The notes beneath the pieces were generated by a model. The model searched no databases and was not told the origin of the DNA. It saw only the letters and a list, made by a program, of their open reading frames with translations. A DNA stretch of 64,000 bases, taken from the NCBI GenBank assembly GCA_029990175.1, contig JARKIP010000470.1, positions 31,719-95,718 of the forward strand, read 5' to 3'. Origin of the DNA: Petunia secreta (taxonomy: Eukaryota > Streptophyta > Magnoliopsida > Solanales > Solanaceae). A program made the position numbers and the translations under genes. The stretch's first letter is position 1. The number at the start of each line of letters is the position of its first letter. This document shows positions 48,025 through 59,420 of this stretch, one piece after another.

Positions 48025-49888
48025 CTAGGTGAGACTCATGATCCATGCTTATGCCTAAATCATCCAGGAACAGTTGACTGGTCTCCTGCATGTCTTTCAT
48101 GAAAGGAAATTCTGATTCCCTGAAGAGAACATCCCTATTCACAAAGAAGGTGTCATCTGCTATATCATACAGGATGTAGCCTTTCCTGGTTTCAGAATAT
48201 CCCATTAACACAGCTGGTACAGCTCTGGGTTCAAATTTATCATGGACATTTGGCTTCCTAGCATAGCAAAGACAACCTAAGACTCTCATATGAGCCAGTG
48301 ATGGTTTCCTCTTATGTAGCACTTCATAGGGAGTTCTGTTTTTCAGCACAGGTGAAGGCAATCTATTCATGATGTATACTGCAGCTAGTACATAATAACC
48401 CCAGAATCTTATGGGCATGTTGCTTTGAAATTTTATTCCTCTAGCAATCTCCAAAATATGCCTGTGTTTTCTCTCAGATATCCCATTCTGCTGAGGTGTG
48501 TAAACACAGGTCCTTTGGTGAATGATACCTCTACTGTCAGTCAACTCCTGAAATTCCTTGTTAATGAACTCTTTTCCATTGTCTGTTCTGACTATTTTAA
48601 CTGACCTATTAAACTGAGTTTGTATCAGTTGAAAAAACTTCCTTAGTACCACCACAACATCACTCTTTAATCTAAGTAAATGTACCCAGGTCATCCTGGA
48701 ATGATCATCCACAATTGTCAAGAAGAATCTATTTCCATTCATAATTTGTACACTATAGGGTCCCCATACATCAATGTGAAGTAAGACAAAAGCAGTTTCA
48801 GTCCTACTTACACTTCTACTGAAAGGTAACCTTGTTTGTTTTGCCAATGGGCAGACTGTACAATCATTACAGACCTTATTACATGTTTCACTAGTAGTTC
48901 TGATGACTTGCTGCAACACTCTAGGTGATGTATGTCCAAGCCTCTTGTGCCATGTCCCAGCATCAACATCTTTTATTTCTGCTCTTATTCTAGTGTCCCT
49001 ATGTCTGCTACTCTGACTTGACTCCACTGCATTATTGCTCTTGTTTGATGGCACCATGTTTATTGTATTTCTTGTGTTTTTGAGAGAAACTTGAGGGAGC
49101 AGGTAGAGGCCATCTTGCTCTCTACCAATCTCCTTCACCTTCCCAGTACAAAGGTCCTGAAATATGCAGAATTTTGGGAAAAAAGTGACAGAGCAATTGA
49201 GGTCATTTGTGAGTTTGGACACTGAGAGTAGATTGTATCTGAATTCTGGGAGAAACAACACATTATCTACTGAGTTGTCACCTAATATTTTGCAAGACCC
49301 AGTGTGTGTGACCTGCACTACATCACCATTAGGCAGGTGTACTCTTTTCTTCTCAGTGGACTGTGTCTTACTAGTTAGCATGCTCATATCATGTGTCATG
49401 TGATTTGTGGCCCCTGTGTCCACTATCCAACTACTGCTACTAGAGTTCACTAGGAATGCACTAGTAGTACCTGCCATGTTTGCTGAACTCTCCATGGGCC
49501 TGTCCTTGTTGATGATCCTCAGGATCTGATCAAACTGTTCTGCTGTAAAATATGGTGCCTGTGTACTTGTGTTCACTGATCCACTATTCCTTACAGGTGT
49601 GGTGCTGCTATCTCCTTGGTCTCTTCTGCTATGTTCTTCCATCATTGCATTATGTGCAGCATTTCCCCCATATGAACCAGTGTTGTTACTGTTCCCAAAA
49701 CTACCAGAATTCCCATAAACACTCACATTATTTCCTCCATAACCTGTGTTCATAGGATATCCAGAGTTCCCCTGATGGTTAGGATTGTTATTGCCTCTCC
49801 TTCTAGGTTTATAGTCTGATGGATATCCATTCAGTTTCCAGCATCCTTCTCTAGTATGGCCCTTCAAGTCACAATAGTCACACTTCAA
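47963..49888 (-). pseudogene. Copia CCHC knuckle, protease and integrase
   Basis: A 641-codon open frame. It starts with the knuckle CDYCDLKGHTREGC (C-x2-C-x4-H-x4-C), an Asn/Gly/Ser-rich linker, then protease SWIVDTGATNHMT. The GAG-pre-integrase zinc region is DAGTWHKRLGHTSPRVL and CTVCPLAKQTRLPF. The integrase core has IDVWGPYS (Asp), VRTDNGKEF (Asp) and QQNGISERKHRHILE (Glu). The frame is open across all these domains, so decay is limited to the ends. Confidence 0.93.
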
Positions 49889-50756
49889 GTTATAGTTCTT
49901 CTTAGGTCTTGTGTGTTTCCTTTCTTAATAGTCATTAAGGCAGTAAGTTCTTCATTAGGTGATGAGATATAATTGCATGTTATAGTCCTCTGGCTCTCCC
50001 TATCAATCAACATGGCATAGGCCTCATTTACAGATGGCATAGGAATCATCATGAGAATCTTGTTCATATGATTCATTTAGCCCCATTAGGAATTGCATCA
50101 GTTTTTGCCTCCTAATATGCTTAATGTAATCCTGTGATTTCTCACAGTCACACCCAGGAGCAGGCACAATGCTCTCATATTCATCCCACAGCAATCTAAT
50201 CTTAGAGAAATAGGTTGAGATTGATGAGGTACCTTGACTAATAGTTGCAATTTCTTTGTGCTATTGAAAAAACCTAGATCCATTCACCTTGTCAAAACGC
50301 TCCTCCAGATCTTTCCACACTGCATAAGCACTTGATGAATACACAATCCCACTCAACAGCTCCTTCGATACACAGTTCATAATCCATGAAAGTACTATTG
50401 CATTGCACCTTTCCCACTGATTCCCCCAGGCTCCCATTGTAATTCTCCTTTCTGCATGTACCGTCTATGAACCCTAGTTTATTCCTTCCTAGGATCGCGA
50501 TCCTGATCGCACGGCTCCACACGGAGTAATTTTCCGATCCGGTCAAATGGAGAGCAATTAGTATTGTTCCTGATGTGTCCGATGCATGGAGGTAGAGAGG
50601 ATGATTGTGATCAAGTACCTCAGGTGTTTCAGCTTGGTTCCAAGCATTATTACCAGTCGCATTTGCTATTGTTTGCAGTTTCCGGTGTCCTTTCTCTTCT
50701 CTGGTGAGTTCTCCGATGAGTGAAACCACAGTGGTGGCTGTGTGCTCTGATACCAT
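49885..50756 (-). pseudogene. Copia Gag
   Basis: Starts next to the primer-binding site. The block HPLYLHASDTSGTILIALHL followed by NYSVWSRAIRIAILGRNKLG is the usual N-terminal copia Gag motif. Frame changes near 50440 and 50290, and a stop near 50097, divide it into three pieces before the CCHC frame. Confidence 0.85.
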
Positions 50757-51095
50757 ATGAAATTCTACAGCTTGATCCTCAGCTCTTCAGCTAGGAAGAG
50801 ATCAGCTAAGAAACGAGCTAAGAACTGAGCTAAGATATTAGAGAGAGAAAATGCAAATTGTGGAAATGAGCAGTTAGTTCATACATTGCTTACTCCCTAA
50901 GCTTTATACATCCAACTAATCCAATCTAACTGAAAATATCTAACTCACAAAAATATCTTAACTAACTAACTAATCCTAGCTAGTCAGCATCTTACTCAAC
51001 TAATCTGTACAATAACACACAAGCCCCAAGCTCTACTCTGCATTGCACTGTATTCTAACTGTGCTAAGATGCATATGTACATTCATGTTTCTATA
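50756..51095 (-). repeat. Copia 5' LTR
   Basis: 340 bp; pairs with 45800-46139. The (ACTA)n run is one unit shorter and a CTAG insertion nearby restores equal length. Confidence 0.93.
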
Positions 51096-51100
51096 GTTTT

Positions 51101-52128
51101 GTTCTTTTTTTTTTCTTTTCTGAAATTTTGGTATTAATTATATGTCAAGGTTGGATAATGATGTCCATTCTCTCTGCTAATAATCCCCGTCTAATCTACA
51201 AGAAAATCAAGGCTATCATATTGGCGTGGGATATATGAAGTATTGCAACACGTTCTTTGTCTATAAGGAATTAAGTGGATGTAATATCGCTAGCTACTTT
51301 ATTTAGTACTTGCACTTTTTCTCTAGTTAAAAAGGTTTCGGGTGAATGTAATTTTTCTGTATATATAAGTGATATTTGAGATTTGTGGCTTAGATGTAAT
51401 ACCTTCTTAATTGAATAGGGGTATGGAAGAGCAGGGTAAGGGGTATAAATAAGTTTTTTTAGCAACTAACGAAGCAAAGTCACCTTTCAATGGAAAATTA
51501 TGCGAAATGGTTAAGAAATAGGTCATGATCGATCTGATGCATGACTAAAATAATTAGTGCATCGCATGAGTTTAATATTGCATTTTAACTCAATTGATTA
51601 GTACTTAACTAAGGTAAATAAACATTGTGTCTTATACATTAGATATTGTAAGTTTCTTTGTTTCAACTTGCAAAAGTAATTCTTGCTTGTATGTTAATTG
51701 CGAGTGCTTGCGTGTATTAACTGCAAGTATTTGTGTGTATACTGAAACATATAGTACTAGTTTATATAGATTATGTTGGAATTATTAGTGATTCAAAATT
51801 TAAAGATATATTTTTGACAAGGCGTAACATTATGTGAAAATGTGTTATTCATATTTCGAAGAATATTCTTTGTAAAAATGTGTATTAATACATCTATTTT
51901 TTGTAAAGAGGTGTCATCCAATTTTTAAAGAATATTAACAATTTCTTGAAAAAGTACATTGAATCATACTTAGTCGCACATTAGAAAAATTTGTACTTGT
52001 GACATTTACGTCTTTTGGCTATTCATCATTTCACTCTTTTAAACAATATCTTTGTATTCATCATTAATTTATAAAAAGTAATTGAGAGATTTGAGAGTTC
52101 TCAGAACTTCTATTCTGAGTACACTAAA
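51101..52128. other. AT-rich intergenic DNA
   Basis: No coding region, repeat ends or regulatory element identified. Confidence 0.4.
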
Positions 52129-52358
52129 GGATCGTTTGGTACGAGAGATTAGAATTATAGTTTTTGGATAAAATTTCGGATAATAATTATCCTTTGTTTA
52201 GTTGTTGGGATTAGCTAAGTTGGAATTCGCTTTTATCCCAAAATCATGGGATTAATTAATACCATATAAGAAGTGGGTTTATTTATCCCATTTCTAATCC
52301 AAATTTTAATCCCGAGATTTGTAATCTCGAAAATATCTACTTTTGTACCAAACGACCC
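52129..52358. mobile_element. Tourist/PIF-Harbinger-like MITE, about 230 bp
   Basis: Left end GGATCGTTTGGTACGAGAG and right end GTACCAAACGACCC pair as inverted repeats with a one-base difference. The interior is AT-rich with further inverted stretches (GGGATTA/TAATCCC). The exact TAA/TTA target duplication is ambiguous, since TAAA and TTTAAA flank the ends. Confidence 0.6.
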
Positions 52359-52721
52359 ATTTAAAGATTCTTGAGTTCTATCTTGGGAGTTGAATACGTA
52401 TATTATATTCTTAAACTTCCTCACATTATTGAACACTTTTTAGGATGATGTCTGTTTCATAAACTATTTACTACTGTAAAAGATATCAAAATCCGATGTT
52501 ACTGCTGGTTCTCTTGTTCCTTTCGTCTATGAACTAGAATTGGTAAAGACAAATTAACTAAATCATGATAGCGACGATTTACTCCAAGTTGAACAAATTG
52601 GAGTTACCAAACGTAACATGCATGAGCTGAAGCTTAAAAAGAAATAACAAATCGCTTTGAATTTAATTCGATAAGATATTGGATTAACATTATTGAATAT
52701 CAAACTTTGAAATTACAGTAC

Positions 52722-53926
52722 TGTATTTCCCAAAAATGTATCGGATTTTACAATTAAATTTATATTTAGTTGAGTCTAAGGCGACCGTCTAATATCTCCA
52801 TTCGATCGATTGATAAACAGTTTACGTTAGTAGAACAGTCGATCTCTAGCGGGTTAATTCGAAAGCAATTCTAATATCGATGTCAAGGATGCAGATTCGA
52901 TGTCAAATATCACTTAACGATGTCAGGTTCAGATAAACGATTCGAAGGCAAGTACAAACAGACAAATTTGAAGTAAATAACAAGCTAGTAATTTACGATG
53001 AGATGGTTCTGTCCCAGTTAGATGCACGGTTTGAATTAAATACGATGACAATGACAATGACAATGACAGATTCAGTGATGATAGATACGATGATGATTAT
53101 GATAAATTCGTTGATGATAACAGATACGATGACGAGCGAATGTAATACGATAATGAGCGAATATAATATGAATATATTTGATTGAATAATGTGATGATAA
53201 GGTAATAACAGCAATGTATCCGATGTAATTTAACAATGAGTAGATTGATGAGATATCTTATGCGATCAGAGTAACGATGATAAGTTGATAAGATCGAACG
53301 CAATAAAATAGCGAACAATATAAGCAGCGAGTAAAACAAGATTTAAACGAGCAAGCGACAAATAAATAATTAAAGCGATAAAAGCTTATTGTATTGAAGA
53401 GCCGGAGGATGATGCTTCAATGAAAGAGATGGATTTCTTCCACGTTTGAACCAAGCCACGACTGAATTTGATACAAGGATTGCTTTAATGACAACAATAA
53501 TTTAAGGTATGTTGAGAGAACAAAGCAAGAAGATTTATGTAGCTGAATGAAGATTGAGAGTAATGCTGCTTTAGATGAAAAAAATGTGTCCTCAAACGAG
53601 AGCATGAAGTCCTATTTATAGGTTGAAATGGTGAAGAATTCCAACCCTAGAAGAATTCCACTTTTCCACGTTTCTCTTCCAACAGTTGCACGTCTTCATC
53701 CACTTCCACCGAATCCGCTAAATCCGTTCCGATAAACTTGGGATGAGGACAAACTGCGTTATCCATTGGAGCACTGCCTTCGAAATTATTCGATCACAAC
53801 AGCTCATAACTGATCACGAAATTGAACGAAACAATATCTTCCCGATCACAACGTCTTCGAAATCAACTAATGCCTTATCTAAAATCAAAACCGAAAATTG
53901 TGATCGAACAGAAATCGACCAATACA
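52722..53926 (-). repeat. Tat 3' LTR, 1205 bp
   Basis: On - it begins TGTATTGGTCG and ends GGGAAATACA, with TGTATT...AATACA inverted termini. A TATA box CCTATAAATAGG is at 53611-53622. A region at 53030-53180 is a run of GAT/GAC trinucleotide-like motifs (GACAATGACAATGACAATG). Confidence 0.85.
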
Positions 53927-54128
53927 GATAGTCCCCCCACTTGCCAAGTCATGTGTTCGTGAAAACTTGGCAAGTGGCTTAATTTCTTGGCAGGAAAACA
54001 CGTGGAACGCTAGTGTCCCTCCATTTTGAAACGTCAAAACGTCGCCTCAACTTCCCATCGCCGCACGTGTCAGCAATCGTGCGGGCAGCAGTTTCTCGAC
54101 AGTTCCCAAGGCAATGATGATTCGTGCC

Positions 54129-54136
54129 TTATAAAT
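54129..54136 (+). promoter_or_regulatory. TATA box of the Tat antisense gene
   Basis: TTATAAAT on +, within CCTTATAAATTCCC, about 155 bases upstream of the ATG at 54292 and outside the LTR, so the antisense gene appears to have its own promoter. Confidence 0.5.
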
Positions 54137-54291
54137 TCCCATTTCAAAACTCTTTTTACAAACTTTACAACTTCTGAAATCTCTCACAATTCTCTGAAAG
54201 TAAATCTCAAGAACTTTGTTGCTAAATTTTGCTGATCTTACTCCAGATTTCCCAACTTTCTTGTTTAATTTGTTGATTTTGTGCTGTGACA

Positions 54292-56967
54292 ATGTCTTCT
54301 TCTTCTCAACCCATGGTTGATGCTGAACTTACTTCTGCTACGGCAGTCACCGCCACAGCCCCACCGCAGATCGACGCGGTGGTGGAGCAGACTCCCACCA
54401 CTGTTGGTCCTTCAGTAGACAAAAAGGGAAAAAAGCGAAAAGAGAGGAAGGTGAAGGACTATGGTCCCAAGAAATTGTGGTCGGAAATTCTTCCGAAGAG
54501 ATTCACTTATGAGAACGACTGCAAAATTAGCGTTCAAAGTGAAGCAGAACAGGGAAAGAAGAAGAATATTCCGATCGACTCAGTCTATTGCGCGATCATG
54601 CCAGAATCGATACCACGAGTTCGGGAGGAATGTAGTTGGAAAGTGGGCGACATCGATGTGATGTGCCCTCCAAGAAAGTCGACGTTGGCGACTCACGTCG
54701 AGGATCATTCCGTGGTGCTGACCTACCCCTTTACAATCAGATTTTCTCTCCCGGTCGATAACGTGATCGAGAAGTTTTGCAAGATGTATAACGTCTGCCT
54801 TGGGCAGCTTTCTCCGATGATATGGAGAACGATAGTAATTATGCGATATATCGCAGAGGAGGCAGAAGTGGAGCTGACACTTCGCCATATTCTCAACATA
54901 TACTCCCCTCGAGTTTACAAAGGAGGGGTGATGAATTTAGCCAAACGAGGTCAGCGGGCCTTGATATCTGACAACAATGACGATCTCTGAGGATGGGATC
55001 AACGCTTTGTCTTTATCCCTACGAAGCAGCTAACCGACCCTGAGAAGGGGCTGCTGCCAAGCGTTTGGAATCGAACCCGTAAGTACTTTGTTTGTTCGTT
55101 TTTTCTCTTTTTGAGTGAATTTAGGATTTCTAAATCTCAAAGTTCTTCCAAATCTTTCAGCTGATGTGGTCGTCTTCGACCAAGTGGCCGATATTATACC
55201 GTGGCTGATAAGGGTACTCGATAAGACGACCAACGATAAACGTGCTTGGAAACCGGTCGCGGCTTTGAAAAAACTCAAAGCTAAAAATCACGGTAACTTT
55301 GAACCATCCTTGTATTTACAATTTTTGTTTCGTTGACGCTTTTGACACTTCTAAAAATATTTCCTCAGGCATCACCGGCGCTGGAGGTGAGCCCAGTGAC
55401 GAAGAGGTTGAGCCCGAGGGCGGAGAGAAAGTCGATGACGCTCCTCCGCCGAAGAAGAAAAAGAAATCGTTCCAAGAGTTGAGAAACAAATATTTGCCCA
55501 AAGTGGTGGTGATGGAGAAAGGGCAAGGGGGTAGTTCATCGGCTATGCCCCAAACCATAGAGGATGTGATCGCTGGAACAAGTTCAGCAGTTGCAGCAGC
55601 GAAAGCCGCCGAAGGAACGACCTCGGTTGTCGACATCGAGGGAGAAGAAACTGGGGACGAATCAGGATCTGACCGATTAGTGAGGCGTCCCAAGAAGCCA
55701 GTTAAAGAGAGACTCCAAGAGACAGCTATCCAACTCAAGGTGGCTGAACAGGGAGATCTTTCAGTGGATGACTATCATCTTTCCCCTGTAGCCGAAGAGG
55801 TCAATTCGGGCTCAGGGGGCTTGCCTAGTAGGGAAGGTGCCCTCGTTTCTTTGGGCGTTGCTCCTGAAAACCAAGGAGAAATGATCGAGGCCTTTGACCA
55901 TGAACTCGAGGAGAGGGATCCAGCTAAAGGGAAAATGCCAGCTTTGGATCGGCCGATATCGACGACGAAATCTAAATACGATGAAGAAACGGGGTCGTCG
56001 TTTTTTGGTGTGGATCATGCTGACCCGATCGCGCCTCTTCCTTAGGGCGAAGAAGCTGCTGCCTTTGCCGCTTTGGGTGAATCTGAAAAGAGGGGTGGCA
56101 GATCGCTTACGATAGAGGTGCCACCCAACGTTGACTTGCTAAGGTGCCCGAAGCGGTTGGCAGATTATTTATTCGATGTCATTGGCCCGATGGAGCAAGC
56201 TTGATTGAACACGCATTCAGATCTGAGTTTGCCTTCTCAGATTTCTTTTAGTGCCCTCAGGGTAAATTCCATACTTATAAAATTTTCCTTTTTTGCTTTG
56301 CATAGATTTTTATGTACCTCGACTGCAATTTGTTTTCAGAACTGCATAATGGCGATCGAGACTGCCGATCGGATTCGCCAGCTTCAGGATGGAGCCAAAG
56401 TTTTGAACGAGCAAATTATTCATCTTACTTCGGCTGGAGAGGACCTGCATCGGAAGCTGAAAGCTGCAGAGGCCAAGTATGCTGAACTTTTGGCCAACGT
56501 CGACAAGAGTACGAATGAGCATGCTCTCCGTCAATCGGAGTTGGAATCCCAGGTTCGAGCTTTGAACGCACAGTTGAGTGATCACGAAGCCAATTCTGAT
56601 CTGAAGATAGCCGAACTCAATTCTGTCTTGGAGAGCAAAAACAAAGAGTTGGCTGACCAGTTCGAAGAATTGAGCGCTTCGTAAAGGTAATGAAGACCTA
56701 AAGGTTCAAGCCGATAGCTTGTCGGAGCGGAACTTGTTGCTTCACAAGGAATCCACCACCCTAAGGCGCGACCTCGAGGAAGAGTTTGAGAAGAAGAAGG
56801 ATCTGATCCTCGCAGAATCAAGGCGCGATGTCCTTAGGGAAATGTTGGATCGAAATGTTGATGTTCCGACCGAGTTGAATGAAGCTATTGCCATTGTGCG
56901 GTTGGCCCGCGAAGACCTTGGTCTTCCAGCAAGTTCCTCCGATGAAGGTTCCGATGGCGATGAATGA
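54292..56967 (+). pseudogene. Tat antisense gene (plant gypsy-type transposon protein), spliced, with stops
   Basis: Runs opposite to pol. Inferred exons: 54292-55078, 55161-55292, 55369 to about 56260, and 56340-56967, with short GT-AG introns in compatible phase (CCC|GTAAGT...TTTCAG|CTGATG; CACG|GTAACT...CTCAG|GCATC). The first exon has a Ser/Thr/Pro N-terminus, a basic KKGKKRKERKVKDYGPKKLW segment and a folded domain (VVLTYPFTIRFSLPVDNVIE and LSPMIWRTIVIMRYIAEEAE). The third is acidic and low-complexity. The fourth is a coiled coil (ADRIRQLQDGAKVLNEQIIH). This is the layout of the putative plant gypsy-type transposon proteins. Stops: TGA 54988-54990, TAG 56043-56045, TGA near 56203, and a frameshift near 56684-56700. 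Its role in the element is unknown. Confidence 0.7.
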
Positions 56968-58118
56968 GTTGTAAATGTTTCCGACTAGTTATTTTGGTCG
57001 TTTTTGTAAGCTGATGTAATGCGGTCGTATGACTGGCTATGTACATATTCGTTTCATATGAATGAAATTGTTTTCCTTTCATTGTTGTACTGTTTTTTCC
57101 GAAGATGATTTAATCGTTCGAAAATTTGGATGTTCAACGATACTCGCCGGAAGAGATGATTGGGGCCCAATGTCTTAGTGCGTAATGAGAAATGACGTCT
57201 CACTTTCACGTAATGCACTCTTCGAACATTTTCATGAGTTCAGAATGAAAAAATTAACACTTGATGAAAAACTTGGAATTGTAAAATTCGCTTAACATTT
57301 GAAATGACTCGCTTGTCAAACAAATGTGAAAAGTCGAATATATAACCAGTGTTGCGTATTATTGAAATGAGCCGCTGATGGGCTTTTAATACATTTTGGA
57401 TCGTGTAATTCGATCGATTGCAAGATGTGGCCGTTTGAAGGCACATGTTTTTGATCACTAACGGATCATTTACATAACAATCAAAACGGACAAACCTTGA
57501 CTTCGAATAAGAGCGTCAAGGTTTTGGACATCCGATAAAATCGAAACTTCTAGTTCGATTTGAAGTATGAACGAGTCCCCAGTTCAAGTGAGTGTTGGGA
57601 TCTTCGAGCTTTTGTCAAGTTTTGGACGAGTCCCCAGTTTGAGTGAACGTTGGAACTTTTGTCGAATTCTGAACGAGTCCTCAGTTCGAGTGGACGTTGG
57701 AACTTTTGTCGAATTCTGAACGAATCCCCGGTTCTTGGGCAGTCCCCAGTATTTGCCGATGACCATCATGCTAACTCCATCCCTCCCAGTGTTTGGGTGT
57801 GAAGGGGTGAGCAGCCGAACACTGGTCCTCGATTTCGATACCTGAAACGGAGTCATTGGAAGACAACAACCAAGAAAAAACCGTTATAGATGAAGACCAC
57901 ATTAGAATGTTCGTCAGACTTATCGACCCCAATCTGAGCGTTTTGAGCTCAGGTGTTCGTGGGTGATGTTTGTCATCATTCGATTCCAACTATGCCTATC
58001 ATCTAAAAGCGTTAGTATCAAATAATCAAATAATCGATTAAACAGCTTCTTCCGATGAAGAAAAAATAACAATTGCGAAGTGAAAGTAAAAGGTGAGTAT
58101 TGATGATACCACATAACC
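56968..58118. repeat. Tat spacer between antisense gene and integrase, with 47-bp tandem repeats
   Basis: No ORF. At 57569-57735 a unit of about 47 bp (GAACGAGTCCCCAGTTTGAG, then TTTTGTCGAATTCT) recurs with starts near 57569, 57624, 57671 and 57718; the last two intervals are exactly 47. Such repeats are common in this part of Tat elements and may sit at the two transcripts' facing 3' ends. Confidence 0.7.
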
Positions 58119-59420
58119 TCAAAAGTAGTACTTCTTCAACTGTGTGATATTCCAATTGAAGTCGACCGGCTTGGAGTCCATTGTTTCGAGTTGGTATGAA
58201 CCTTTTCCGATCACTGCTTTGACCCGGAAGGGCCCCTCCCAATTTTCTTCTAATTTGCCTTCGTTGGGTTCATCCTTCTTTGGTCTCTTGATCTTCAACA
58301 CGTAGTCACCTACATTAAAAGATCGACACCTAATTTTTTTGTTGAGGTAATTTTCGCCCTTTGCTTCTGTGCTTGTATTTGAACAAATGCCATATCCCTT
58401 TTTTTCTTCAATCAGATTTAGATCTATCAACATGGCTTCTCTGTTTGCTTCTTCGGTGGAGTGGGCAAACCGAAGACTAGGTTCTCCCACCTCCACCGGT
58501 ATCAACGCTTCTGCTCCGTAGACAAGTGAGAACGGTGTTTCTCCGGTGCTGTGTTTCACCGTTGTCCGATGAGCCCACAGCGCTCCGGGGAGTTCGTTCG
58601 GCCAGTTGCCCTTTGAATCATCCATCCTTTTCTTCAAATACTCGATTATTGTTTTGTTGGAAGATTCAGCCTGTCCATTTGTACTGGGGTGATAAGGTGT
58701 TGAGGCAATTCGCTTGATCCCCCATTTTTCGAAGAAGGCAGTGATCCGTCTCCCTACAAACTGTTTACCATTATCGCATGTGATCTCTTTCGGGATCCCA
58801 AAACGACAGATAATATTTTGATGAATAAATTTCTTGCTCACGAATTTTAGCCAAGGAAATTGCTTCTACCCATTTAGAAAAATACTCAGTAAGAATTAGA
58901 ATAAATTTTACCCCGCCGGGCGCTGTTGGAAGCGGCCCGACCAAATCCATTCCCCACTTCATGAATGGCCACGGTGATGTGACCGAATGAAGTGGCTCAG
59001 CCTGTTGATGTATGAGGTTGCCGAATCGTTGACACTTGTCGCATTTGCGGACGAATTCTTTGGCGTCATCTGCGATCGTTGGCCAATAGTATCCAGCTCT
59101 TAGGATTTTCGAACCAACGACTTGCTGCCGGAGTGATTGCCGCACTCGCCTTCGTGGATTTCTTTCAACACATAGTTTGTCCCATCTGGTCCCACACACT
59201 TCGCTAAAGAGCCGCTGAACATTCGTCTATAGAGCTGGTTTTCTAAGAGACAATATCTTGCCGCTTTAGCTTTGATTGATCGGGCAGAGTTTTTGTCATC
59301 GGGAAGAGTTCCTGCCTGCAAATAAGACAAGTATTTGTTTCTCCAATCCCAAGTATGGTTAACATTGTTTACCTCTTTGATGCTCCGGCAGAGTGGTGAT
59401 TCGAACAGGTGGACCACTGT
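58119..59420 (-). pseudogene. Tat integrase
   Basis: Zinc-binding part with LKEIHEGECGNHSGSKSLVR and CDKCQRFG, then the core with WGMDLVGPLPTAPGGVKFIL (Asp), EITCDNGKQF (Asp) and YHPSTNGQAESSNK (Glu). The C-terminal part ends FRVKAVIGKGSYQLETMDSK and NITQLKKYYF at 58119. Frame changes at about 59150-59190 and 58775-58840 break it. No chromodomain. Confidence 0.88.

Larger units (their letters stand above)
45800..51095 (-). mobile_element. Ty1/copia LTR retrotransposon, 5.3 kb, with TA...TA LTR ends
   Basis: Two 340-bp LTRs (45800-46139, 50756-51095) differ at about six bases plus a small compensated indel. GTTTT flanks both sides (45795-45799, 51096-51100). The LTR on - begins TATAGAAAC and ends TTTCATA rather than TG...CA. 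The primer-binding site TGGTATCAGAGC (initiator tRNA-Met) adjoins the 5' LTR at 50744-50755, and the purine tract GAGGGGGAG adjoins the 3' LTR at 46140-46148. Domain order on - is gag, CCHC knuckle, protease, integrase, RT, RNase H, the copia order. Two or more frameshifts disable it; the low LTR divergence suggests a fairly recent insertion. Confidence 0.94.

Noticed and set aside
53003..53339. Open frames on both strands in the Tat LTR
   Set aside because: Produced by GAT/GAC-like repeats; lie inside an LTR.
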